A stretch of 6,107 nucleotides of DNA, taken from the NCBI GenBank assembly GCA_018725205.1, contig QLUB01000102.1:1-6107 (forward strand), given 5' to 3'. Each line of letters opens with the position of its first letter. Position 1 is the first letter of the stretch. A program made the position numbers and the translations under genes. Source of the DNA: a candidate division NPL-UPA2 bacterium (GTDB lineage: Bacteria > Bacillota > UBA994). Below the pieces are notes generated by a model. That model saw only the letters and a program-made list of their open reading frames with translations. It ran no database searches and was not told the DNA's origin. Positions 1-4,670 of the stretch are shown piece by piece.

Positions 1-65
1 ACGGGATTCGAACCCGTGTCGCCAGCGTGAAAGGCTGGTGTGTTAAACCGCTTCACTATGGGGCC
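1..65 (-). tRNA. tRNA-Glu (anticodon TTC), 3' end cut by window edge
   Basis: Read on the minus strand from 65, the sequence folds as a tRNA. The 5' acceptor strand is GGCCCCA (65-59), followed by a D arm with the AGCGGTTTAA loop region. The anticodon stem is CCAGC/GCTGG (38-34 and 26-22) around the loop CTTTCAC, giving anticodon TTC at 31-29, which reads Glu codons GAA and GAG. The variable region is 4 nt. The T arm is ACGGG-TTCGAAT-CCCGT (17-1), a fully paired 5-bp stem. The 3' acceptor strand, discriminator base and any CCA lie beyond position 1. The layout, including the 4-nt variable region and T arm, matches what I know of Bacillus-type tRNA-Glu. It follows dnaB on the same strand and has its own promoter. 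No intron or oddity is visible. Confidence 0.95.
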
Positions 66-80
66 GCCAGACATCTATAA

Positions 81-109
81 ATACTACAGCACGCACTCTT
101 GTGTGTCAA
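81..109 (-). promoter_or_regulatory. Sigma-A promoter of the tRNA-Glu gene
   Basis: On the minus strand a perfect -35 box TTGACA (109-104) and a -10 box TAGTAT (86-81) are separated by exactly 17 nt. Transcription would start near 75, about 10 nt before the mature tRNA 5' end at 65, leaving a very short leader for RNase P. The -35 box begins 3 nt after the dnaB stop codon. The discriminator region is AT-rich, so it lacks the GC-rich discriminator often seen at stringently controlled tRNA promoters. No terminator separates dnaB from this promoter, so read-through may also supply the tRNA. Confidence 0.8.
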
Positions 110-111
110 TG

Positions 112-1452
112 TCAAAAATTCGGCGCGGCACTTTCAAAGCGCCCAAAGTCTTTGCGGAATGTGAGCGTCACTTGTCCTACGGGACCGTTCCTGTGTTTGC
201 CGAGGATTACTTCAATGGGACCGGAGCCTTCGACGGCGCCGGGCGGCAAGTCGTGCTTTTGGTAGTCCTCACGATAGAGGAACATGACGAGATCGGCGGC
301 TTGCTCAATTTCGCCGGACTCGCGCAAATCCGCAAGGTTTGGGCGGCGGTCACTGCGCTGTTCTGACGCACGGCTAAGTTGGGCTAGAGCCATCACCGGC
401 ACTTCGAGTTCACGCGCTAGTGCCTTAATCGTGCGAGTTATCTCCGCTACTTCCTGCTGCCTGTTCTCAAAACGCTGCGGATACCGCAAGAGCTGCAGGT
501 AATCCACTACAATAAGGCCGATGTTTTCGTTAAGTTTGAGCCGCCGCGCCTTGCTGCGCATTTCCATTACGGAGAGCGCGGGGGTGTCGTCAATGAATAT
601 CTTAGCTTCGTTGAGTTCACGAAAACCCTCGGCAATGCGCACCCAGTCTTTGTCCCCCAATGTGCCGCTGCGCACCGCCTCAGAGCGTACTTGGCTTTCA
701 CTGCATAACATGCGGATAGCCAATTGCTCTTTAGGCATTTCTAAGCTGAAAAAGGCGACGGGAACAGCGTGTCGCAGCGAGGCATGGAGGGATATATTAA
801 GGGCGAGTGCCGTCTTACCCACGGACGGGCGGGCGGCTAGGATGACGAGGTCGCCGCGCTGGAAACCGTGCGTGAGGCGGTCGAGGTCTTTGTAGCCGGA
901 GGGCACGCCATTTACTGCTCCACCCGGAGATCTGTTGACGTTGATTTGATCGTACACGTCATGTAGGATGCTCACCAGCGGGGTGAAGTCGCGCGAATCC
1001 CGCTGCTGCGCGAGCTTAAAAATGCGCTGCTCAGCCGAATCTAGCAGTGCTGTAGTCTCACCGGATCCACCGAGAGCCGAAGCGGCTATTTCGTTCCCGG
1101 CAGTGATAAGCTGACGCAAGAGGTATTTTTCGTGGATAATTTTGGCGTACGTCGGCGCGTTACTCACCACCGGCGTCGCCTCTAAGAGCGCCGTAAGATA
1201 GCTGATGCCGCCGCAATCCTCAAGCTTGCCAGCTCCTTTTAGCTTGTCCGCTATTGTGATTAGGTCCAAGGGGACATTCTGCATGTAAAGGTTGAGCATG
1301 ACTTGAAAGATGACGCGGTGCGCTTCGCGGTAAAAGTACAGCGGCTGAAGAGTAACTGCGAGGGAGATAATCGAATCTGGGTCAAGGAGAATGGCGCCTA
1401 AAACCGATTGCTCTGCTTCTAAGTGATGGGGCGGGGTTTTTGGATCAACCAT
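112..1452 (-). CDS. dnaB: Replicative DNA helicase DnaB (DnaC in Bacillus naming)
   Basis: This is the hexameric replicative helicase that unwinds DNA ahead of the fork in an ATP-dependent way and contacts primase through its N-terminal domain. The 446-residue length is normal for the family. The N-terminal helical domain covers about residues 8-110 (HHLEAEQSVLGAIL start, conserved AHRVIF). A linker leads to the RecA-like domain from about 180. Walker A is AARPSVGKT (206-214), where family members usually have GARPSMGKT. Walker B is GLIVVDYLQLL (312-322, Asp317). The H4-type DNA-binding and sensor stretch PVMALAQLSR is at 352-361, and the likely arginine finger is Arg421 in KHRNG (419-423). 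No intein is present. The ATG lies 3 nt after the rplI stop, with a GGAG site inside the end of rplI, so translation is probably coupled. No terminator follows. Confidence 0.98.
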   Translation of the reverse strand: MVDPKTPPHHLEAEQSVLGAILLDPDSIISLAVTLQPLYFYREAHRVIFQVMLNLYMQNVPLDLITIADKLKGAGKLEDCGGISYLTALLEATPVVSNAPTYAKIIHEKYLLRQLITAGNEIAASALGGSGETTALLDSAEQRIFKLAQQRDSRDFTPLVSILHDVYDQINVNRSPGGAVNGVPSGYKDLDRLTHGFQRGDLVILAARPSVGKTALALNISLHASLRHAVPVAFFSLEMPKEQLAIRMLCSESQVRSEAVRSGTLGDKDWVRIAEGFRELNEAKIFIDDTPALSVMEMRSKARRLKLNENIGLIVVDYLQLLRYPQRFENRQQEVAEITRTIKALARELEVPVMALAQLSRASEQRSDRRPNLADLRESGEIEQAADLVMFLYREDYQKHDLPPGAVEGSGPIEVILGKHRNGPVGQVTLTFRKDFGRFESAAPNF

Positions 1453-1455
1453 AAT

Positions 1456-1899
1456 TTACTCCGGAACCACGTCAAGTGTAAGTTTAGCGCTAATCTCCTG
1501 ATAAACCTTAACCTCAACGCTGTATCTGCCCGCAACCTTGATGGCTTCTTTAAGCTCAAGGCGGCGCTTGTCAATCTGGATGCCGCGCGATGCTAAGCTT
1601 GCAGCAATGTCGGCAGAAGTTACGGAGCCAAAAAGGCGACCGCCGTCGCCCACTTTGGCGGTTATGCGAAGCTCTGTGGCCGTAAGCCTCGCGGCTAACT
1701 CCTGGGCCTCGGTAATCTCGCGGGCTCTTTTGCGGTCCTGCGCTTGCTTCTCCTGTGTCAGCGACTTAGTCGCGCCTTCTGTGGCTAGGACTGCCATTCC
1801 GCGGGGCAGGAGGTAGTTGCGGGCGTAGCCCTCACTTACTTCTACCGTCTGGCCCTTCTTGCCAAGCTCCTTGATATCTTTAGATAAAATAACTTTCAC
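1456..1899 (-). CDS. rplI: 50S ribosomal protein L9
   Basis: L9 binds 23S rRNA near the L1 stalk and extends from the ribosome; it is linked to reading-frame maintenance. The 147-residue length is typical. The N-terminal domain shows the family signature MKVILSKDIKELGKKGQ followed by VEVSEGYARNYLLPRGMA (residues 1-36). A long charged connecting helix spans about 42-75. The C-terminal rRNA-binding domain carries LFGSVTSADIA (89-99), IDKRRLEL and IKVAGRYSVEVKVYQEISAKL. The start codon is GTG at 1899-1897, fixed by alignment to the universal MKVIL start and by a GGGGGAGG ribosome binding site just upstream. It lies 16 nt after the MazG-like gene and 3 nt before dnaB, so the three look like one transcript. 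Confidence 0.98.
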   Translation of the reverse strand: MKVILSKDIKELGKKGQTVEVSEGYARNYLLPRGMAVLATEGATKSLTQEKQAQDRKRAREITEAQELAARLTATELRITAKVGDGGRLFGSVTSADIAASLASRGIQIDKRRLELKEAIKVAGRYSVEVKVYQEISAKLTLDVVPE

Positions 1900-1915
1900 G
1901 CCAAAACCTCCCCCG

Positions 1916-2236
1916 TCACTTGATGCGCCGTGCCGCGAAATGCTCGCCTAGGGTGGAAAGATCGTTATACCACTCCTCAAGCTCATGCCCCTCGGTAGCG
2001 TTATGCAGCGCCTTGCGCTCAACTGCCGCTTCGAGCTTTGAAAAACTAATGCCAAGGCGTCTGCCAAGCAGATAGCAGGACATGATCACGCCGGCTAAAG
2101 CCGAAGATACGGCCTCGTCTCGTCCTTTAGGCAACTGCCGAAAGACTTGCGCGACACCGCTCACAAGCTCCGTTTTGAGCCACTCAATCATGCGAATACT
2201 GCGCCCTATCTCGAGGTCGCGTCCTGATTCCTGCAC
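1916..2236 (-). CDS. MazG-like family small helical protein
   Basis: A 106-residue, apparently all-helical protein resembling the MazG-like family (PF12643 type) that occurs in clostridial genomes. The recognisable core is EIGRSIRMIEWLKTELV, a central run with AVSSALAGVIMSCYLLGRRLGISF, then a C-terminal stretch ending EGHELEEWYNDLSTL. True MazG proteins are nucleoside triphosphate pyrophosphohydrolases with an acidic metal-binding helix pair. Here only the ELEEW segment is a candidate, and activity cannot be assumed. I chose the GTG at 2236-2234 because GAGGTG (2248-2243) lies 6 nt upstream. A GTG at 2245 would add three residues (start MFAV) but would overlap that ribosome binding site. The gene heads the set with rplI and dnaB after a non-coding gap. 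Family assignment rests on remembered resemblance; the biological role is unknown. Confidence 0.8.
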   Translation of the reverse strand: MQESGRDLEIGRSIRMIEWLKTELVSGVAQVFRQLPKGRDEAVSSALAGVIMSCYLLGRRLGISFSKLEAAVERKALHNATEGHELEEWYNDLSTLGEHFAARRIK

Positions 2237-2290
2237 CGCAAACACCTCACATAAACTGTTATTTCTCTAGAGCCCGCTGTTTTCCTTCCG

Positions 2291-2335
2291 AGCAATTGGC
2301 GGGAAAAGCAATTTGCCAGAGGAACAGAGCAATTT
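2291..2335. repeat. Three direct copies of AGCAATT(T)
   Basis: AGCAATT starts at 2291, 2308 and 2328, with centre spacings of 17 and 20 bp. The second and third copies extend to AGCAATTT. The first and third are preceded by G and the second by A. On the transcribed minus strand this reads (A)AATTGCT three times, about 50 to 100 nt upstream of the MazG-like start. The repeats do not code for protein. They could be binding sites for a regulator or imperfect -35-like elements (TTGCTC, TTGCTT), but nothing in the sequence names a partner. Confidence 0.55.
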
Positions 2336-2339
2336 ACCC

Positions 2340-2359
2340 ATAACAAAGGGGCTTACCCC
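2340..2359 (-). terminator. Weak terminator-like hairpin after rpsR
   Basis: On the minus strand GGGG (2359-2356), the loop TAAG and CCCC (2351-2348) form a 4-bp GC stem followed by TTTGTTAT. It begins about 50 nt after the rpsR stop, the right place for an operon terminator, but the stem is short and the T tract is broken. It may act only as a partial attenuator. Confidence 0.25.
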
Positions 2360-2409
2360 AAATATTTGGAGCGCCCCGTCATGGACCGGAAAGTTTGCTT
2401 AACGGCTAG

Positions 2410-2637
2410 CTACTCAATCGTGTAGGGGAGAAGCGCGATGTTGCGGGCGCGTTTAACGGCCTCGGTCATCAGGCGTTGGTGCTTAGCGCAGTTGCCGGAT
2501 ATCCGCCGCGGCAAGATCTTGCCGCGCTCGGTAATAAAGCGGCGTAGCTTGTCGATTTCCTTGTACTCGATGGCTACGGCCTTATCTACGCAGAAATTAC
2601 ACACGCGCTTTTTGGGCTTACGGGTGCGTTTGCGCAA
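2410..2637 (-). CDS. rpsR: 30S ribosomal protein S18
   Basis: S18 pairs with S6 on the platform of the small subunit and contacts 16S rRNA. The 75-residue length is normal. A basic N-terminus (MRKRTRKPKKR) leads into CNFC (13-16), and later IDKLRRFITERGKILPRRISGNCAKHQR carries the family core. Cys13, Cys16, Cys50 and His53 are placed as a possible zinc site, so this appears to be a metal-binding (C+) version rather than the cysteine-free form. The start codon is TTG at 2637-2635: no in-frame ATG or GTG fits, and AAGGAGG sits 8 nt upstream. It follows ssb by 22 nt and ends the rpsF-ssb-rpsR group. Confidence 0.98.
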   Translation of the reverse strand: MRKRTRKPKKRVCNFCVDKAVAIEYKEIDKLRRFITERGKILPRRISGNCAKHQRLMTEAVKRARNIALLPYTIE

Positions 2638-2660
2638 GAAATATTCCTCCTTCTCAAGAG

Positions 2661-3059
2661 CTAAAACGGCAGGTCTTCGTCGTCAAGGTTTACTTCTTTG
2701 GCTGTCTCATCGTACTCTGGAGGTTTATCGCCCTGTGGGCCTCCCTCGCGGTTCGGAGAACCGAGGAAGCGCACTTGCTCCGCCACGACCTCAGTGTAGC
2801 TGCGTTTTTGCCCGTCTTTTTCGTATGAGCGCACACTGAGTCTGCCCACAACAGCTACCAGTCGCCCCTTCTTGAGGTACTGGGCGCAGGTTTCCGCTTG
2901 CTTCTCCCATGCCGCAATATTGATGAAGTCTGCTCCGCCGTTCTTGCCCCCCCTATCTACGGCCAGCCCAAAAGTGGCGACGGCTGCGCCGGTGTTCGGG
3001 GTAAAGCGGAGTTCGGGATCACGCGTAAGCCTGCCAATAAGTATAACCTTGTTTAACAT
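2661..3059 (-). CDS. ssb: Single-stranded DNA-binding protein SSB
   Basis: SSB coats single-stranded DNA in replication, recombination and repair and recruits partner proteins through its C-terminal tip. The OB fold occupies about residues 1-101, with MLNKVILIGRLTRDPELRFT, FINIAAWEKQAETCAQYLKKGRL (split around residues 45-67) and VGRLSVRSYEKDGQKRSYTE as family signatures; Trp51 is the conserved stacking tryptophan position. A short glycine- and proline-containing linker leads to the acidic tip DDEDLPF (126-132), the expected partner-binding motif. The 132 residues are slightly short because of the brief linker. ATG at 3059-3057 has GGAGG 8 nt upstream. It lies between rpsF (18-nt gap) and rpsR, so it is the housekeeping SSB. 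Confidence 0.98.
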   Translation of the reverse strand: MLNKVILIGRLTRDPELRFTPNTGAAVATFGLAVDRGGKNGGADFINIAAWEKQAETCAQYLKKGRLVAVVGRLSVRSYEKDGQKRSYTEVVAEQVRFLGSPNREGGPQGDKPPEYDETAKEVNLDDEDLPF

Positions 3060-3077
3060 TCTTATCGCCTCCAGAAA

Positions 3078-3365
3078 CTATTCGTCTAGGCGAAACACAA
3101 CGTAGCGAACGACGTCTTCGGAAATGCGAAATTGCCGCTCTAGCTCTTTGGCCGCAGCGGGCTCTCCAGTGAAGTTGACTAAGAAGTAATACCCTTCGCG
3201 CTGCTTGTTCACCTCGTAGGCAAGACGGCGCTTGCCCCATTCGTCGAGCTTGTCAATCTGCCCACCATTGTTAGTGATGGCTCCGGTAAAGCGTTCAACC
3301 TTCTCTGGCAGCTGTTCTTTAGTCAGCCCGATATTCAGGATGAACATAGTTTCGTACTTGCGCAT
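3078..3365 (-). CDS. rpsF: 30S ribosomal protein S6
   Basis: S6 binds S18 and the central domain of 16S rRNA on the 30S platform. At 95 residues it has the standard length. Recognisable features are MRKYETMFIL at the N-terminus, GGQIDKLDEWGKRRLAYEV (34-52), the aromatic strand REGYYFLVNF (56-65) and the closing ISEDVVRYVVFRLDE. The start is ATG at 3365-3363, with a near-perfect AGGAGGTG ribosome binding site 7 nt away. The open frame continues upstream to 3464, but that part overlaps the promoter and leader and is not protein-coding. It is the first gene after the strong promoter at 3464-3436, and S6 with S18 is known to autoregulate this operon in other bacteria. Confidence 0.98.
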   Translation of the reverse strand: MRKYETMFILNIGLTKEQLPEKVERFTGAITNNGGQIDKLDEWGKRRLAYEVNKQREGYYFLVNFTGEPAAAKELERQFRISEDVVRYVVFRLDE

Positions 3366-3394
3366 TAGCTGCACCTCCTCCCCTTGGACATAAG

Positions 3395-3433
3395 GCTCCA
3401 TGTCAATGCATGGAGCAGGGTTGCAAGAACAAC
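3395..3433 (-). promoter_or_regulatory. rpsF mRNA leader with two hairpins
   Basis: The transcribed leader between the promoter and the rpsF ribosome binding site is about 50-65 nt. It contains a perfect 8-bp stem GCTCCATG/CATGGAGC (3416-3409 with 3402-3395) around a 6-nt loop, ending 15 nt before AGGAGGTG. Just upstream, GTTG/CAAC (3433-3430 with 3423-3420) can form a weaker 4-bp stem, partly before the predicted start site. In other bacteria a rpsF leader element binds the S6:S18 complex and carries a CCG motif. I do not see a CCG in this leader, so identity with that element is unproven. Confidence 0.5.
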
Positions 3434-3435
3434 TT

Positions 3436-3464
3436 ATTATAGCAGGCGGACAGGCTGCAAGCAA
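3436..3464 (-). promoter_or_regulatory. Extended -10 sigma-A promoter of rpsF-ssb-rpsR
   Basis: On the minus strand the -10 box is a perfect TATAAT (3441-3436), preceded by TGC, giving the extended form TGCTATAAT. A -35 box TTGCTT (3464-3459) stands exactly 17 nt upstream. The predicted start of transcription is near 3430-3428, giving a leader of about 65 nt to the rpsF ATG. The promoter starts 21 nt after the DUF951 stop codon. No clear terminator lies between, so some read-through from the upstream cluster is likely. Confidence 0.88.
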
Positions 3465-3485
3465 GCGAAATGAAAGGCTCCGTCC

Positions 3486-3683
3486 CTACTGCTTCACCTG
3501 CTGCTTCAGGACTTTTTTAATGTCTTTTTCGAGTTTGACGCGGGGGAGCATCACGCTGTGGCCGCACTTTAGGCACTTGATGCGAAAGTCCATGCCCGTG
3601 CGCAGCACTTCCCATTCTACGCCTCCACAGGGATGCTCTTTTTTTAGCTGGAGTACATCGCCTATAAATAGCTTCATTGGCAC
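3486..3683 (-). CDS. DUF951 family small protein (YyzM-like)
   Basis: A 65-residue protein matching the DUF951 family, which sits beside rpsF in many Firmicutes. The family pattern is plain: FIGDVLQLKKEHPCGGVEWE at residues 6-25, then VLRTGMDFRIKCLKCGHSVM with LPR following. Cys19, Cys37 and Cys40 plus His42 could form a small zinc site; binding is inferred from the CxxCGH pattern. The C-terminus is lysine-rich (EKDIKKVLKQQVKQ), suggesting nucleic acid contact, though the function is unknown. The start chosen is GTG at 3683-3681, 7 nt after AAGGAGG. An ATG two codons later would be 13 nt away, but it overlaps the stop of a short upstream frame and might be reached by coupling. Confidence 0.92.
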   Translation of the reverse strand: MPMKLFIGDVLQLKKEHPCGGVEWEVLRTGMDFRIKCLKCGHSVMLPRVKLEKDIKKVLKQQVKQ

Positions 3684-3712
3684 GGGTAGTCCTCCTTGTA
3701 CATTGTGAGCAT
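3674..3712 (-). CDS. Candidate 12-codon upstream ORF before DUF951
   Basis: Beginning at ATG 3712-3710, a short frame reads MLTMYKEDYPCQ and stops at TGA 3676-3674. It has a full AGGAGG site (3726-3721) 8 nt upstream, which overlaps the DUF3343 stop codon. The stop overlaps the ATG at codon 3 of the DUF951 gene in the ATGA arrangement typical of translational coupling, and the frame contains the AAGGAGG that serves DUF951. A GTGAG/CTCAC stem (3717-3705) wraps the start codon. I know of no family for so short a peptide. It may be a leader peptide, a coupling device or chance, and expression is unproven. Confidence 0.35.
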   Translation of the reverse strand: MLTMYKEDYPCQ

Positions 3713-3724
3713 CTCACGCTCCTC

Positions 3725-3976
3725 CTATCCAAGCGGCAAGTAGGGATCCCCAGCCCTATCCGGCATGCGGTAGGCTCCCGAAATAGGGATTTGTGCGTCT
3801 GCCAGCAACTTCTCTATCCGCGCAAAGTCTTTCCCGCACACAGCCAAACAGAGGCCGCAGCTTAGGGTAAGCTCACGCGGGGGGGGCAGCAGTTCATGCC
3901 ACACCCGCTGCTCCAGCAGTACACTCTCTGCGGCGAGCGCATGGTGGGTCGTGGCAAAAATTAGTACGATCTGCAC
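3725..3976 (-). CDS. DUF3343 family protein (putative Se/S carrier-like)
   Basis: A small protein of 83 residues that resembles the DUF3343 (putative Se/S carrier-like, PF11823 type) family of anaerobes. Family hallmarks are the N-terminal strand and helix IVLIFATTHHALAAES, the proline and arginine before the cysteine centre (PPPRELTLSCG) and the C-terminal KLLADAQIPISGAYR. The conserved SCG motif is present, and here the centre has three cysteines (residues 40, 43 and 47 in CGLCLAVC), more than I would expect. Selenium or sulfur carriage is a family label, not demonstrated. I chose the GTG at 3976-3974 because AGGAG is 7 nt upstream; the GTG at 3982 is only 1 nt from it. The gene follows the cvpA-like gene by 17 nt and precedes DUF951. 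Confidence 0.82.
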   Translation of the reverse strand: MQIVLIFATTHHALAAESVLLEQRVWHELLPPPRELTLSCGLCLAVCGKDFARIEKLLADAQIPISGAYRMPDRAGDPYLPLG

Positions 3977-3993
3977 ATGCACACTCCTATGGG

Positions 3994-4665
3994 TCAGAGC
4001 CGATAAATGTTTAGGTAATGCAGTATGGAAAGCAACACATCCGCCAGTCGCGAGTGCCGGAGATGCTCAACCAACAAGGGTGGAAGCAAGCCGGTCACAA
4101 CGAGTGGCGCGACTATGGCTACCAGTATAGCACAAACCACAATGCTCTGCGCTAGCCCGAGCAATAGGCCGAGCGCGCGGTTGCCTCGCGCTATGGACGG
4201 GGGCAGCGCCTTAACCACGTGGATGCTTGTCAGGTTAAGCAGCCATCGCACCACCATAAACAGCACGACAAAGCACGCCAAGTTAAGGACAGCTTTAGCC
4301 ACGACGCGGCGCGCGGCTAGAGTCATTACCCGTACGTCGGCACTGATATCGCGGAGCCACGCCTCGCGGATGGCTTGGGCTATTGCCTCCGGCAGGTCCG
4401 CTTCCCGCAGCCACATTAGTCCGCGCGCAACCTCTGTACCCGGCCCGGCGGGCAGGGTAATCACGACATCTACGAAACTTTCCATTCGCGCCGGAAGGCT
4501 GGTTGCCCCTAGAAGGTAGGCCGCGTGCTGGTGTAGTAGCAGTGCCACTATAAACGCCACGATGTTTTTTGTTAATCTTAGCTGACGATGACTAAGGGAT
4601 GCTTGGACGGACTTTAGGATAGCGAGCGCCATGACCCCCGCGAGCGTTAGGTCGATGAGACTCAC
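3994..4665 (-). CDS. CvpA family membrane protein
   Basis: A 223-residue inner-membrane protein of the CvpA (colicin V production) superfamily. Four hydrophobic segments fit the family: about residues 3-20, 33-52, 122-145 and 163-195, with a polar loop of about 70 residues (53-121) between the second and third. The best signature is GNRALGLLLGLAQSIVV (161-177), equivalent to the conserved N-R-x-x-G-x-x-x-G stretch at the start of the last membrane segment. The family is linked to colicin V export, envelope integrity and cell-surface processes, but its molecular role is unsettled. The start is GTG at 4665-4663, 5 nt after the upstream stop, with a G-rich site about 10 nt away inside the previous gene. 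A later ATG at codon 12 would cut the first membrane segment. Confidence 0.8.
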   Translation of the reverse strand: MSLIDLTLAGVMALAILKSVQASLSHRQLRLTKNIVAFIVALLLHQHAAYLLGATSLPARMESFVDVVITLPAGPGTEVARGLMWLREADLPEAIAQAIREAWLRDISADVRVMTLAARRVVAKAVLNLACFVVLFMVVRWLLNLTSIHVVKALPPSIARGNRALGLLLGLAQSIVVCAILVAIVAPLVVTGLLPPLLVEHLRHSRLADVLLSILHYLNIYRL

Positions 4666-4670
4666 CCTGT

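Larger units (their letters stand above)
2237..2409. other. Non-coding gap between rpsR and the MazG-like gene
   Basis: I see no gene here. It holds three copies of AGCAATT, a 12-bp perfect palindrome CCAAATATTTGG at 2358-2369, and a weak GGGG/CCCC hairpin next to it. Two mutually exclusive short pairings also exist: CCCGC at 2273-2277 with GCGGG at 2299-2303, and TTTTCC at 2280-2285 with GGAAAA at 2302-2307. No minus-strand -35/-10 pair with good spacing is evident. The closest is TTGCTC followed after a long spacer by TAGAGA. Whether rplI and dnaB depend on read-through from the rpsF promoter or on an unrecognised promoter here cannot be settled from sequence. Confidence 0.5.

Noticed and set aside
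66..111. Intrinsic terminator after dnaB
   Set aside because: No GC stem with a T tract is visible; the interval is filled by the tRNA promoter.
40..895. Three plus-strand open frames at 40-366, 284-502 and 521-895 opposite dnaB
   Set aside because: They are antisense to a fully conserved helicase gene, resemble no family, and lack ribosome binding sites; the first begins inside the tRNA gene.
1538..2839. Plus-strand open frames at 1538-1816, 2082-2270 and 2438-2839
   Set aside because: They run antisense to rplI, the MazG-like gene, rpsR and ssb, with low-complexity basic translations typical of complementary-strand shadows.
3019..3240. Alternative minus-strand frame at 3019-3240 and another at 3517-3732
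   Set aside because: They overlap rpsF/ssb and DUF951 in a different frame; the conserved proteins in the main frames explain the sequence.
3366..3464. N-terminal extension of rpsF up to 3464
   Set aside because: The extension would cover the -35 and -10 boxes, S6 homologues begin at MRKYE, and AGGAGGTG is correctly placed for the ATG at 3365.
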